Origin: a virus | Strand: one strand, 5' to 3' | Virus record (IMG/VR): IMGVR_UViG_3300025594_000069 | Location: 1-20,803 of that record | DNA: 20,803 bases | Shown: in pieces, positions 8,882-17,223 of the stretch | Layout: each line of letters begins with the position of its first letter | Position numbering within the stretch: position 1 is the stretch's first letter | The notes under the pieces: generated by a model | Database searches by the model: none | What the model saw: only the letters and a program-made list of their open reading frames with translations | What the model was told of the DNA's origin: nothing | Position numbers and translations under genes: made by a program

Positions 8882-9507
8882 TACAAGCCTCCGTATCGCA
8901 CTGTTCTGCGCGTTGGTCCATTACGTCCGTCAGCCTTTTCACTTGCATCACGTATATGAGCGCCAAACTCAGCCTCATGTTTCGCTGCCCGCTGTGGGTT
9001 GGCCCATGGCATCTCATGTGCGTTAAATAAATTAGCCAATGCACCTGCCATAATCCCATCCACATGATCCTCAACAAAATCAGTTTCGATGTTGGTTGAG
9101 GATAAGCTGGGTTTCAGCGATGCCTGGAGAATTACGTTATCCCCAGACTTAATAGGCACAGGCACTAAGTACATGAGTTTGTTGCTCGGGCGTATGTAGT
9201 GCGTTGGGGTACTTTTTTCTGTTCGCCACTGTGCGTTTGCTTGAGTTGCGCCTTGCACGGTGTCAGGCAATATCTCTTTTTCCCCCAGGATTACTGAGTG
9301 GATTGCGACAATGTTTGTATTTCTCGGCATGTCGATATCGTACTCGAACAGGCCTTCAACGGTTAGAATCGGGTCAAGCGTTGCGCGGTATGCGCCACTG
9401 CGCTTGCAGTAGCTCAGCACTGCATCCTTAATTGCCTTTTCCACTACAAACTCAGGACAGCCTGCTATTTGGTATGGGAGTAGGCTGACCATATCTTTGT
9501 AGTTCAT
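8881..9507 (-). CDS. Probable head-tail adaptor/neck protein (208 aa)
   Basis: ATG at 9507 follows GGGG three bases past the previous stop. The product starts MNYKDMVSLLPYQIAGCPEF, with a helical N-terminus including VVEKAIKDAVLSYCKRSGAYR. A beta-rich middle (about 40-130) contains FEYDIDMPRNTNIVAIHSVI and KLMYLVPVPIKSGDNVILQ. A helical C-terminus contains DHVDGIMAGALANLFNAHEMPW. An N-terminal helix pair, central beta sheet and C-terminal helix is the usual pattern of podovirus adaptor/tail-tube-A-like proteins that sit under the portal. Its place two genes after the capsid and beside another adaptor-like protein supports this. The exact ring it forms is not determined. Confidence 0.8.
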   Translation of the reverse strand: MNYKDMVSLLPYQIAGCPEFVVEKAIKDAVLSYCKRSGAYRATLDPILTVEGLFEYDIDMPRNTNIVAIHSVILGEKEILPDTVQGATQANAQWRTEKSTPTHYIRPSNKLMYLVPVPIKSGDNVILQASLKPSLSSTNIETDFVEDHVDGIMAGALANLFNAHEMPWANPQRAAKHEAEFGAHIRDASEKADGRNGPTRRTVRYGGL

Positions 9508-9510
9508 AGT

Positions 9511-10161
9511 TTACCCCTGGGCTACTGTTCGCATGTTTGGGCTAGTCACGGCATCTAGTTGGATTTTAACGCCTAGAGAAGCGATCATTGCTTGGTAGTG
9601 CTGGCTGCTTCGTTGCTCACCGCCGCCGGCAGTTTCTTTCGCATAAGCACGATACAAAATGTAATCCAGTAAATTGTTTGAGTGAATGTCTGGGATAGTG
9701 ATATTGCCCCCAGACGTTACTTGTGCTGGTTCTACCGCATATACTGTTTCAATATGTCCCGCCCCGTTATTGGGTGGGTACACGTAAAAAGTCTGTGGGT
9801 CTAACTCGTCAAATGTGTAGTGATCAGCAACCGCAGTTTGTGTGGCGGTGTGCCACATCGGTTGGCGCGTATCTAACACATCCCTACTTATGATACGGAC
9901 TACTTTGCCACCTAAGCCTTCGCTGGTTAGGTTACGTACGATACGTAATACCTGCAGACCGTCAGCAGGTATGGTTTGTTTCGTGCCCGCTACTAATGCC
10001 ACCGACTGATTGGTTGCACTTACGGATGGCTTAAGAAGACAGATTTCGCGCTGCCCGTCATTTAACCAAGAAAGCAACTCCGTTGTTGGCCAACGAGTTG
10101 CTGAGGTATCCTGTAAAACCGTCTGGGCTTTACCGATAATGTCGTTCGATGAAATGGCCAT
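9511..10161 (-). CDS. Phage adaptor protein (216 aa, DUF6682-like)
   Basis: The ATG at 10161 overlaps the upstream stop (TAATG), so translation is probably coupled. The product starts MAISSNDIIGKAQTVLQDTS and has RWPTTELLSWLNDGQREICLLKP, typical of phage head-tail adaptor proteins in which two N-terminal helices pack against the portal. A beta-rich centre follows (RIVRNLTSEGLGGKVVRIIS, HYTFDELDPQTFYVYPPNN). The C-terminal helical part has LLDYILYRAYAKETAGGGEQ and HYQAMIASLG. These are hallmarks of the family annotated as 'phage adaptor protein'; the family name is from memory. Role: joins portal to tail and closes the filled head. Confidence 0.85.
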   Translation of the reverse strand: MAISSNDIIGKAQTVLQDTSATRWPTTELLSWLNDGQREICLLKPSVSATNQSVALVAGTKQTIPADGLQVLRIVRNLTSEGLGGKVVRIISRDVLDTRQPMWHTATQTAVADHYTFDELDPQTFYVYPPNNGAGHIETVYAVEPAQVTSGGNITIPDIHSNNLLDYILYRAYAKETAGGGEQRSSQHYQAMIASLGVKIQLDAVTSPNMRTVAQG

Positions 10162-10541
10162 TACGCCTCGCTAATCACAGCCCAAGCTGCGTCGCGTTGT
10201 TTAGAGGTGATGTCATAGCCCAGAATCTTTTCAATGCTCTGCACTCTAGGGTCACCGTTTTTAGAAAAAGCTTTGTTATCGCCTTTCTCCATCAATTGCT
10301 CAATTGCGGCTACAATTTCCATAGCACGGTCCTCTTCTGAGACCCCGTCTACGCTATTTTCACTCGCCGTTTCAGTAGCAACTGCTTGCTTAATTTGTGG
10401 TTGTTTGCCTACTAGATATGCTCCAGCAGCAATACATTCATCCACCAGAGGTGGTGGGACTTCTCGCGCAACACCAGCTTCAAACCAAGCCGACTGGCCC
10501 GTCATACTGCTAACGTATATTGCCTTATCAGAAATCAACAT
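10161..10541 (-). CDS. Small phage protein of unknown function downstream of the capsid gene (126 aa)
   Basis: ATG at 10541 is preceded by GGAG with 8-base spacing; the SD lies just past the T-run of the capsid terminator, so the gene may depend on readthrough. The N-terminus (MLISDKAIYVSSMTGQSAWF, then EAGVAREVPPPLVDECIAAGA) resembles the short N-terminal module of Mu-like structural accessory proteins. The middle is acidic and polar. The C-terminus has GDPRVQSIEKILGYDITSKQ followed by RDAAW, a pattern seen at the end of several small phage proteins near capsid genes. I cannot give a specific function; a head-completion or decoration-associated role is a guess from position. Confidence 0.75.
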   Translation of the reverse strand: MLISDKAIYVSSMTGQSAWFEAGVAREVPPPLVDECIAAGAYLVGKQPQIKQAVATETASENSVDGVSEEDRAMEIVAAIEQLMEKGDNKAFSKNGDPRVQSIEKILGYDITSKQRDAAWAVISEA

Positions 10542-10553
10542 ATATAAAACTCC

Positions 10554-10580
10554 AAAAAGCCCCCAGCGTCCTGCCGGGGG
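10554..10580 (-). terminator. Rho-independent terminator after the capsid gene
   Basis: Read on the minus strand, CCCCCGGC, a 5-base loop and GCTGGGGG form an eight-pair stem with one G-T wobble, followed by CTTTTT. It lies 17 bases past the capsid stop. It probably attenuates transcription so that capsid mRNA exceeds the downstream neck genes. Confidence 0.85.
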
Positions 10581-10596
10581 AAGAGGCCCTAATTAT

Positions 10597-11706
10597 TTAA
10601 ATGGCAGTGTCTAGCGTAATTACGCCAAAGTCTTGGCTATCGCCAGTTACCATGCTGGTGTACTTTGGCTTACGGAAGCCTAAGATCTTACCGATTGAGA
10701 TACCGTGCTGGTTACCGTAATCGTAAGTGTCTTCAACCCAGTCAGCGTCGCCAATGTCAGCCATTGCCAATGCTTGTGCGCCACAGAACAAAGCGCGCTG
10801 GCCGTTTACTGTGCCGTCAGCACCAAACTTACCATCAGCTGCTTCACCAGAAGTGTCATATACATGACGGAACTCATGAACCATTACGCCGTCTACCATT
10901 ACAGAAGAAGAACCTGAGAACAAAGAGTTAACTGGTCCACGGTTGCCCGCGTTACGAACGTTAGCTAGGAAATCAGCATCTAACTTCAACTGAGCCATGC
11001 CTTGTGGAGTAACGAACATATGGAAACCTTCGTCACCACCTTTACCACGTACACCACGCATGTAGTGATCTTTGGCGTAAGCTTTTAGGTTTACGATGTT
11101 CTTGTAGCCTAAGATGCCAGTAGTAGCTAGGTTACCAGTACCAACAGTACCGTCAGCGTTTGCAATTAACGTACGTGCACTAGTAGGAGCAGTTACGTCT
11201 GCAGAAAACTCAAGGTTGCTTAAGTTTTGGCCAGCAGCGGCTACAGTACGCAAGCCACCGTTGTTCTTCTTGGTGTAAGCCAAACCAGACAAAGTTAAAA
11301 ATGCTAACTGGTCCATACGGTCAGCCATCCAATAAGCCAATGAATCTTTAGAGGCTTCGCGGAAGTTAACGATAGATTTTTGGTCGGCTAAACGGCCAGC
11401 CAAACGGTTTGCGTTACGCATCTGGTCGATACGAACTGTGATGTCAGAACTAGAAAGAGCTTCTTCGTTGCCTTCTAGAGTGTAATCACCTACAACACCG
11501 TCTCCAGACAAGTCAGCTAGCAAAGTTAATACAGCGCGTGCGCCCTTTTCACTTTTAGTTAAGTCAGTAATACGCTGAACCATGGCGTTAGAGCCAGAAC
11601 CAGCAAATTGGTTAATGAAGGATGCGTTACGGGCAGCGTGCCAGAAGTCGCGAGACCATACGGTCTTTTGCTCTGAAGTTAGAGCGGCAAAGTTAGTTAA
11701 TGCCAT
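10597..11706 (-). CDS. Major capsid protein (DUF4043/N4 capsid-like, 369 aa)
   Basis: ATG at 11706 has AAGGTGA about 8 bases upstream. The start MALTNFAALTSEQKTVWSRD, then FINQFAGSGSNAMVQRITDL, DYTLEGNEEALSSSDITVRI and DQMRNANRLAGRLADQKSIV, matches the N-arm and first beta region of the DUF4043 capsid family, an HK97-fold group that also covers N4-like coat proteins. FREASKDSLAYWMADRMDQL is the long-helix part and LRTVAAAGQ the following loop. Length (369) fits the family. It is downstream of a scaffold-like gene, has its own long leader and a terminator directly after it, as expected for the most abundant protein. Forms the icosahedral shell. Confidence 0.93.
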   Translation of the reverse strand: MALTNFAALTSEQKTVWSRDFWHAARNASFINQFAGSGSNAMVQRITDLTKSEKGARAVLTLLADLSGDGVVGDYTLEGNEEALSSSDITVRIDQMRNANRLAGRLADQKSIVNFREASKDSLAYWMADRMDQLAFLTLSGLAYTKKNNGGLRTVAAAGQNLSNLEFSADVTAPTSARTLIANADGTVGTGNLATTGILGYKNIVNLKAYAKDHYMRGVRGKGGDEGFHMFVTPQGMAQLKLDADFLANVRNAGNRGPVNSLFSGSSSVMVDGVMVHEFRHVYDTSGEAADGKFGADGTVNGQRALFCGAQALAMADIGDADWVEDTYDYGNQHGISIGKILGFRKPKYTSMVTGDSQDFGVITLDTAI

Positions 11707-11740
11707 GAGAAAATCACCTTTTGAATAGATTTAAAATAAA

Positions 11741-11759
11741 TTATAAGTACTGCTTATAA
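11741..11759. promoter_or_regulatory. Dyad operator-like site upstream of capsid gene
   Basis: TTATAAG-N5-CTTATAA, a perfect 7-base inverted repeat. It matches the TATAAGC-N3-GCTTATA sites found in other gaps except for one T replacing C. On the minus strand its arm contains TATAAT, so a bound protein would cover a possible -10 box. Confidence 0.65.
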
Positions 11760-11955
11760 ACGGTCGCCATTAATCAAGCAGGGGCGACAACCACTGCATG
11801 CTGTTGGACGTGTCGTGCCCGAACGAAATAGCGACCTTTTTAAGAGGGACGAGCTCATGGCCTTTTTAAGCTGGCGATAGCTACCGTGTATCGTACGGTT
11901 TTCGATTTAATAAGCTTTGGCAGTTGTCGTACTGCAAGACGAGCCTGTGTACATA

Positions 11956-11972
11956 TATTAGCACAGCTTATA
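11956..11972. promoter_or_regulatory. Dyad operator-like site, second in capsid leader
   Basis: TATTAGC-ACA-GCTTATA: an inverted repeat with one mismatch between arms and the same 3-base spacing as the other sites. It lies 215 bases from the 11741 site, so one regulator could bridge both. Confidence 0.6.
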
Positions 11973-11974
11973 AA

Positions 11975-11998
11975 TTAAGGGAAATTAATAGCCCTTAA
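11975..11998 (-). terminator. Weak hairpin at the end of the scaffold operon
   Basis: TTAAGGG-N10-CCCTTAA is a perfect 7-base inverted repeat that spans the stop codon of the 84-residue gene. On the minus strand it is followed by AATTTATAAG, not a true U-tract, so it may be a weak terminator or an mRNA-end stabiliser. Confidence 0.4.
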
Positions 11999-12249
11999 AA
12001 CAGGTCATCTACTATTAAGGGTGTGTGCTCACCCATAAAAGCACCTTCAATATTGGACTCGATAAATTCCTTAGCCTCGTCAATACCCATACCTTGTCGG
12101 ACAAGGTTTTCCAGGATCTTGATCGTGGAGTACACAACGACTGGAACCAGGTTCTTCGTAGATACTCCAATAATTGCATCATCTAACCCATCTATGAAAA
12201 GGAGCCCAGAGGGCCCCAAGTCATAAGCTTCTACTATCCCCTCTCGCAC
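11995..12249 (-). CDS. Small conserved phage protein of the scaffold-capsid interval (84 aa)
   Basis: The start is GTG at 12249, sharing one base with the scaffold gene's TAG (TAGTG); GGGGA upstream can act as ribosome site. The product reads MREGIVEAYDLGPSGLLFID, then LDDAIIGVSTKNLVPVVVYS, ending with ESNIEGAFMGEHTPLIVDDL. Small phage proteins with a similar pattern (a 'DGLDDAIIGV' opening, central helix, 'N..GA..GE.TPI' ending) are common near portal and capsid genes, but their function is not known to me. It is a compact, acidic, soluble protein with no membrane segment. The coupled overlap suggests co-production with the scaffold. Confidence 0.8.
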   Translation of the reverse strand: MREGIVEAYDLGPSGLLFIDGLDDAIIGVSTKNLVPVVVYSTIKILENLVRQGMGIDEAKEFIESNIEGAFMGEHTPLIVDDLF

Positions 12250-13259
12250 TAACCGAAGTCCCCGCGTAGGCGTTTCATTTGGGCATCAGACAGTTTGTCG
12301 AAGTCCGCGTCAGTCATGGTGCTAATGTCGACGACATCGTTACCGCGCGTTGCCGCACTTTCGCCTTTTAACTTGGCAGGTTGCTTGTTGGCTGCTTCTA
12401 ACTTCTGCTTCACATCAGTTGTCCGCTTTTTAGCTGCAGGCTTTGACTGAACCGCTTTCGGTTGCAACAACTCAGGCATGTTGGCTGCCAGCGTCATTCG
12501 CACTGCTTTACGAAGCGCGTCAGCTTGTGCCATACCTTTTTCTGCATACATGCCCATCAGTTCGTTAGCTTCAGCAATTAGATCTGCATCAGCTTCGTCA
12601 CTCTTGGAATCAAGTACTGGGTATGACTCCACCATGTCAGCAACGGCAACATCTAAATCTAAGTGCTGCTTGGTTACATTCGTTGTGTTGTGGATGTCCT
12701 GACGTAGCTCTTTGGCCATCGATTCCCGTTCAGCACTACGGATTTCTTTGCGAACCTTTTGAGCTTTATCTGTCTCGCCATCAAGCACTGCGTCCATGTA
12801 TTCAGCTTCTTTGCTGTCGAAGTCAAACTCAGGTTCGGGCGCTTCTTGGGGTTTCGCATTATCTTCTAACTTGGCAAGACGATCTTCGAGTTGACGGCGG
12901 CGAGCAATCTCTTCGTCCATACGTGCCTTTGGCACCATGTGCGATTTCTCATCACCCTTAGTGGCTAACTCCTCTTCAGGTTCCGTTTCCTCCTCTTCTG
13001 GCTCGACCTCCTCTTCATCAATTTCAGCCGCTATTTCTTCTTCCGGTTCTTCTACTTCTTCCTCGACTTCTTCCGATTCTTCCACTTCTTCATCGGCTAC
13101 TTCGGCTGACTCCTCCAGGGTGGCTTCCTCTTCAGGAAGATCGCCTCGGTCTAAACCACTAAGGTCTAATTCTTCACGACCATCACCACCTGCAAATTCA
13201 TCAAAACTATCATTACTGTCATCGTGCTCTAAATTGGCACTTATTTTGGATTTAGGCAT
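12249..13259 (-). CDS. Capsid scaffolding protein (336 aa)
   Basis: I choose ATG at 13259 because GGAGG sits 5 bases before it; an in-frame GTG at 13286 overlapping the portal stop would add nine residues. After MPKSKISANLEHDDSNDSFD come about 80 residues made largely of Glu (roughly 40-105, many EEVEE and EPEEE runs). A Lys/Arg-rich helix follows (MVPKARMDEEIARRRQLEDR), then coiled-coil-prone helices to about 250, and a basic tail (KPAAKKRTTDVKQKL). A very acidic, helical protein between portal and capsid genes is typical of phage scaffolds, which guide assembly and leave before DNA entry. The basic C-terminal part is where coat-binding helices often lie. Assignment is from composition and position. 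Confidence 0.82.
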   Translation of the reverse strand: MPKSKISANLEHDDSNDSFDEFAGGDGREELDLSGLDRGDLPEEEATLEESAEVADEEVEESEEVEEEVEEPEEEIAAEIDEEEVEPEEEETEPEEELATKGDEKSHMVPKARMDEEIARRRQLEDRLAKLEDNAKPQEAPEPEFDFDSKEAEYMDAVLDGETDKAQKVRKEIRSAERESMAKELRQDIHNTTNVTKQHLDLDVAVADMVESYPVLDSKSDEADADLIAEANELMGMYAEKGMAQADALRKAVRMTLAANMPELLQPKAVQSKPAAKKRTTDVKQKLEAANKQPAKLKGESAATRGNDVVDISTMTDADFDKLSDAQMKRLRGDFG

Positions 13260-13285
13260 TAGGGCCTCCGTTGGTTTAATTAACA

Positions 13286-15421
13286 CTACTTAGGTAAAAC
13301 ATTTTTATCAGAGTTGTTGGGCTTTTGCGCTTGGCTACCAAGACGCAGTATTTCTGCAGCGATCTTAGTAGTCGATTGGGTTTCGGAAACCTGTTCCTTT
13401 TGAGTCGCGGACAACTCAGCCAATTGCATCCGAACATCCAATTCTTGGCGCTTAAGTTCCATACGTGCTTCTAGCTCAGCCATCTCTTTTTCAGGAGTGG
13501 TTTCTATATCATTCGCTTTAGCTGTCGCCAACATAGCCTGTGCTTGTAGATGCGCCGATTCTGCTTGGAGCTTCTGAAGTTCTAACTTCACTTGTTCCAT
13601 CTCGATCTGCTGCTGCATCTGAGCGGCTTCTTGCTGTTCTGGCGATTGCTCAACACCCGTAAGCATTCGGATACGCTTAGCAAGCTCACCCTTACGCTGT
13701 AAGTGTGAATACTCAATAATAGCGTCGTCAGGGATAGCGATACCCACTTGACGTAACTGCAACGCTTCAGCGAACTGCGATTCATCAAAGGTGTCGCGTG
13801 CTGGCATCGATGACACAACCACATCGTATTCACCCAAAGTCATGTCATTGACCACTTCGCCTTCTGGGGTCATTTGGTTCAACACCAACTCTTCCCTTGG
13901 TTTCATAGGGTCATCGTCATTCGTGATCTGAATCACGCGTTCTTCGGTATAGAACGATTGGATCAAACACATAATATTCTTTGCAACGAATACTCTTGAC
14001 CGAGCGAGGTTGTCCAAAGGTACTTGGATTTGGATCTGACCACGATTCTGTTTTGCCTGGATGGCAACACCTGAAACTTCTGCACTATCCTGGCCAAGCA
14101 TCGCATCAGACACACCTGAGATCTCTTTGATGTTATTGGCTGCTTTTTGGCCAATGCGATCAAGACCTGTTGGGATCTGGTTTGGTTGAATCTTTGCTGG
14201 GGCAGCTGATCCTCGGTTGTATTCCAATACTAAACCTGTCTGAGCGCCACGTTCTTGGAGATCATCCGATGTCATGCCGTTTAATGACCCGGTTTCTACG
14301 ACCCAACCGCTGTTGGCAGTCGTGTTCACAATGTGTAGCTCTTGTGAAGAGATCTTATTCAATTGTTCTTGAGGCGATAGAAGGTTGCGAACCATACCGA
14401 ACGGTTTGCCACGCCTAAAATAGGGGAAGTAAGGGACAATGGTGAAGTCTTTGTACGGCGACCAGTCATCATGCAGTACAACTTGGTCCGCAGTAATCGT
14501 CCAACGTACCTTTTTGACTAACTTTTTGAGCATGCCCAGGCCGAATTCTTGGGCAAACAACTCAGTTCGCTCTTCATCCCACGATTCTGGAACGATGCGC
14601 ATGTCCTTTGTTTTAGGGTCAACGAAGTGAGGGGTCAATGTTAGCTTTCTGTGCTGTCTTTCAACAACTCGAATGGCACGAACACTGTGTTTGTCGTCAA
14701 TATGTCCGCCACTAAGTACGGCTTCTTCAACATCACCAAACGTCGAATCGCGCATTTCTACCAAATCCATCGAATCACGGCCCAAATGCTCGCCGTTTTC
14801 AGCGATCACGCGCAAACGATCCGCTTTCTCTTGGCCATACTGTTGTTCAATGTCATCGATACTCAGCCATTTGGTCTTGATGACCTCGTTCCATGTGGTG
14901 GGGTCGTAATCTTTGGCATCTGGATCGGGCAAGATGTCCAACGGATCTTCCGCTGTGATCAGCACTTCACCTTCAATGTGGTCGTCAAAATTCATGCGAA
15001 TGTCAAAGTAACCACGATCTTGGATAATGCCGTCAGCAAACACCTGACTTTCCAAGTAATCGTATTGGTTGTTGTCACTAATCTGCATATAAAGTTTGGT
15101 GAGCACCGCAGCAACTTCATCTGAGGAGTTACGTCGAGGCTTAAATAGTACGTCCGCACGTTTAGAGGACTGCTCCCCCAGTATGGTGTTGACGGTGCTC
15201 AAAATGGTATTAATGGTTAGGTGTGGACGACCCTCGGAATCTAATGCATCAATGTCCGTTTGATCCCACTGCTCACCACGATAATAGCGGTCACACTTGA
15301 TCGCTGTCTTGATGTAGTCAGTGTGCCCCGCATCTCTTGCTCGCACGTAGCGAGCCCAGTTGTTATCTACGATCTTACTTTCTTTTAAAGGATCGATTTT
15401 TTTTGACTTCTTGTACGCCAT
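13286..15421 (-). CDS. Portal protein, P22-type (711 aa)
   Basis: ATG at 15421 lies 2 bases past the terminase stop; only a weak ribosome site is visible, consistent with coupling. The product opens with a lysine-rich segment and WARYVRARDAGHTDYIKTA, CDRYYRGEQWDQTDIDALDS and GRPHLTINTILSTVNTILGEQ. This is the N-terminal signature of the P22/epsilon15-type portal. The clip-and-wing region contains ITAEDPLDILPDPDAKDYDP. FTIVPYFPYFRRGKPFGMVR and LSPQEQLNKISSQELHIVNT form the stem-and-crown core. The last 130 residues are a Gln/Glu/Ala-rich coiled coil (barrel-like helix). At 711 residues it matches the family size. It forms the dodecameric ring through which DNA enters and leaves. Confidence 0.93.
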   Translation of the reverse strand: MAYKKSKKIDPLKESKIVDNNWARYVRARDAGHTDYIKTAIKCDRYYRGEQWDQTDIDALDSEGRPHLTINTILSTVNTILGEQSSKRADVLFKPRRNSSDEVAAVLTKLYMQISDNNQYDYLESQVFADGIIQDRGYFDIRMNFDDHIEGEVLITAEDPLDILPDPDAKDYDPTTWNEVIKTKWLSIDDIEQQYGQEKADRLRVIAENGEHLGRDSMDLVEMRDSTFGDVEEAVLSGGHIDDKHSVRAIRVVERQHRKLTLTPHFVDPKTKDMRIVPESWDEERTELFAQEFGLGMLKKLVKKVRWTITADQVVLHDDWSPYKDFTIVPYFPYFRRGKPFGMVRNLLSPQEQLNKISSQELHIVNTTANSGWVVETGSLNGMTSDDLQERGAQTGLVLEYNRGSAAPAKIQPNQIPTGLDRIGQKAANNIKEISGVSDAMLGQDSAEVSGVAIQAKQNRGQIQIQVPLDNLARSRVFVAKNIMCLIQSFYTEERVIQITNDDDPMKPREELVLNQMTPEGEVVNDMTLGEYDVVVSSMPARDTFDESQFAEALQLRQVGIAIPDDAIIEYSHLQRKGELAKRIRMLTGVEQSPEQQEAAQMQQQIEMEQVKLELQKLQAESAHLQAQAMLATAKANDIETTPEKEMAELEARMELKRQELDVRMQLAELSATQKEQVSETQSTTKIAAEILRLGSQAQKPNNSDKNVLPK

Positions 15422-15423
15422 AG

Positions 15424-17223
15424 CTATGCACTCATCGCTGATTTACTGCGGTTAGGGGCCATGAGTCCTGGGAGCTTATCTCTCCAAGACTCTTCAATTA
15501 TTTTTTGGTCTACAACAGTGGACATCTCAGACATCATTAGTCCGATCCAAGCTAAACCATCCACTTGGTCATCATGTACGCCGTTAGGAAATCGCAACAT
15601 CTCTGCCATTAATCCTGCATTCCACAGTTGGAACTTAGGAAAAAACACCATGCCTTGTTGCATACGGCCCTGAATCGCACGAGCACGAGCTTCTTTATCT
15701 CTGCGCCCCGTTTTCAGCTCCATCAAATACATTTCATACAGATTACGTTCTTTAATTCGCTTCTTTAGGAAAGGCCCAAGCGCCATTTCAATGTGTCCAC
15801 GCTCGATACCAACGATCGACGGGCGGTATTCTTCGTAGACGTCGAGAATCTTCTCAACCAACTCGAAACCGTCCCATTTACCTCGCTCAACGTGCATCAC
15901 ATACATCTTATCTTCTTGGTCTACACCCACAACGACGCCCACAGAGAAGTCATTTCGGTCTGCTTTACCAATCGCAAGGTCCCATGCGCAATACACCTTG
16001 AGTTTTTTGTTCTCTAGGGATTTGTCTTTGTAATATTGGAACATTCCTAATTTGAAATATTCACCTTCGTCGGCCACTGGGTTCTGCTGGTACAATGCGG
16101 ACCAGTCACGAGGGCCTACAGCCTTCTGTATGCGCATTAGCGCGTCGGAGTCATAACGGGCAGGATGCAACGGTTCGTGCTTCTTACGGTACTTCTCGTC
16201 CTCCTCAGCGATGGCTGGGTACTTGATGACTTCCCAAGAGTCGCCGCCGTCTTTTTCTTGCTCTAATAACCACCCTGCAAGGTCGTCATCGTGCCAACGC
16301 GTTAGGATAACGAGGATGCCACCGCCCGGCGCGAGACGCGTATAGGCCGTTGAGGTATACCAATCCTTCGCGGTTTGGCGAGCGGTCTCCGATTCAGCCT
16401 GCTCCCGGTTCTTTACCGGGTCATCGATCACTAATATATGGGCACCTTTACCCGTAATTGGTCCACCAACACCTGCTGCGACGTAACCACCGCCTTCGGT
16501 CGTTAGCCATTGCTCAGCGCCCTGCGATTCGGGGTCTAATCGAGTTTTAAACAACGATTGGTACTGCTGATCACGCAAAAAGCCACGTACTTTGCGCGAA
16601 AACCCCATGGCCAACGAGCCAGAGTAGGAACACGCGATGAATTCGTGGTTTGGGTAGCGCCCAAGGTGCCATGCGGGGAAGGTTTTTGAGGCCAGCTCAC
16701 TCTTACCATGGCGCGGTGGCATAAATAGCATGAGTCGGGGGGACTTTTTCTCCGCCACATCTTCTGAAAACTTTTCCAGGCGCAGGCAGATGTCTTTATG
16801 CACCCATCCTGGGATGTAACTGTCGTTGAATCGCTGAACAAAAGGCAACAGGTGCCTCCGAGCCAGCTCGCGCTTAGCCAATTCTGCTTGTGCAGCCATC
16901 TTAGGGTCGAAAACACCGCTTTCGTCTGTAAAATCTGGCTGTTTTCCTAAGTCTTGTTTTTCCAACGTATCCCGTTCCGACTGTTTTAAACGTTTTTTGT
17001 GTAAAAGTTTGCCGGTGTGAGCCAGTTGGGCTTTTTGCTCGGCTTGCTTTTCCTTCAAATACTTTTTATGCCGCTTTGGGTCGGCAATAATGGCTTGAAA
17101 CGCACGGCGCTCGCCGAAATTCTTGCACTTTGAGCAAACGGTCGGCGCGCTATTGGCATCGAACAACGTGTGTGGTCGATCTTCGTTGCAGTAAGAGCAC
17201 TTTTTAGTGTCCCTCTTCTCCAT
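15424..17223 (-). CDS. terL: Terminase large subunit with N-terminal zinc ribbon (599 aa)
   Basis: I start at ATG 17223 (MEKRDTKKCSYC), with GGAGG upstream inside the terS end; the frame is open further up but that would overlap terS more. Residues 9-33 carry CxxC-N17-CxxC, a likely zinc ribbon. The ATPase has Walker A MPPRHGKSE (168-176), Walker B HILVIDDP (262-269) and coupling motif VILTRWHDDDLAGW (about 305-318). The RNase H-like nuclease has CAWDLAIG (Asp 415), VGIERG (Glu 474) and HDDQVDGLAW (Asp 551, 552, 555). All needed motifs are present. It is the packaging motor and DNA cutter. The zinc ribbon plus about 120 charged residues before the ATPase is longer than in many TerL proteins. 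Confidence 0.96.
   Translation of the reverse strand: MEKRDTKKCSYCNEDRPHTLFDANSAPTVCSKCKNFGERRAFQAIIADPKRHKKYLKEKQAEQKAQLAHTGKLLHKKRLKQSERDTLEKQDLGKQPDFTDESGVFDPKMAAQAELAKRELARRHLLPFVQRFNDSYIPGWVHKDICLRLEKFSEDVAEKKSPRLMLFMPPRHGKSELASKTFPAWHLGRYPNHEFIACSYSGSLAMGFSRKVRGFLRDQQYQSLFKTRLDPESQGAEQWLTTEGGGYVAAGVGGPITGKGAHILVIDDPVKNREQAESETARQTAKDWYTSTAYTRLAPGGGILVILTRWHDDDLAGWLLEQEKDGGDSWEVIKYPAIAEEDEKYRKKHEPLHPARYDSDALMRIQKAVGPRDWSALYQQNPVADEGEYFKLGMFQYYKDKSLENKKLKVYCAWDLAIGKADRNDFSVGVVVGVDQEDKMYVMHVERGKWDGFELVEKILDVYEEYRPSIVGIERGHIEMALGPFLKKRIKERNLYEMYLMELKTGRRDKEARARAIQGRMQQGMVFFPKFQLWNAGLMAEMLRFPNGVHDDQVDGLAWIGLMMSEMSTVVDQKIIEESWRDKLPGLMAPNRSKSAMSA

Larger units (their letters stand above)
11707..11994 (-). 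promoter_or_regulatory. 288-base gene-free, structured capsid leader
   Basis: There is no gene-like frame on either strand. Read toward the capsid gene it holds: an inverted repeat at 11975-11998; an operator-like dyad at 11956; hairpin ACCGT-N7-ACGGT (11883-11899); a ten-base direct repeat CTTAAAAAGG (minus strand; plus positions 11835-11844 and 11861-11870); hairpin GTCGCC/GGCGAC (11763-11768 and 11783-11788); a second dyad at 11741 with TATAAT on the minus strand (11740-11745); then the AAGGTGA ribosome site. No convincing -35 box fits, so the capsid promoter is not pinned down. The amount of secondary structure suggests a promoter plus a regulated or stabilising 5' leader. Confidence 0.6.

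Noticed and set aside
12937-13293. 118-codon Ser-rich plus-strand frame
   Set aside because: It is the complement of the Glu-rich scaffold repeats (GAA/GAG read as TTC/CTC/TCC/TCT), not a gene.
14651-15124. 157-codon plus-strand frame opposite the portal gene
   Set aside because: Antisense to well-recognised portal sequence; no ribosome site and no independent signal.
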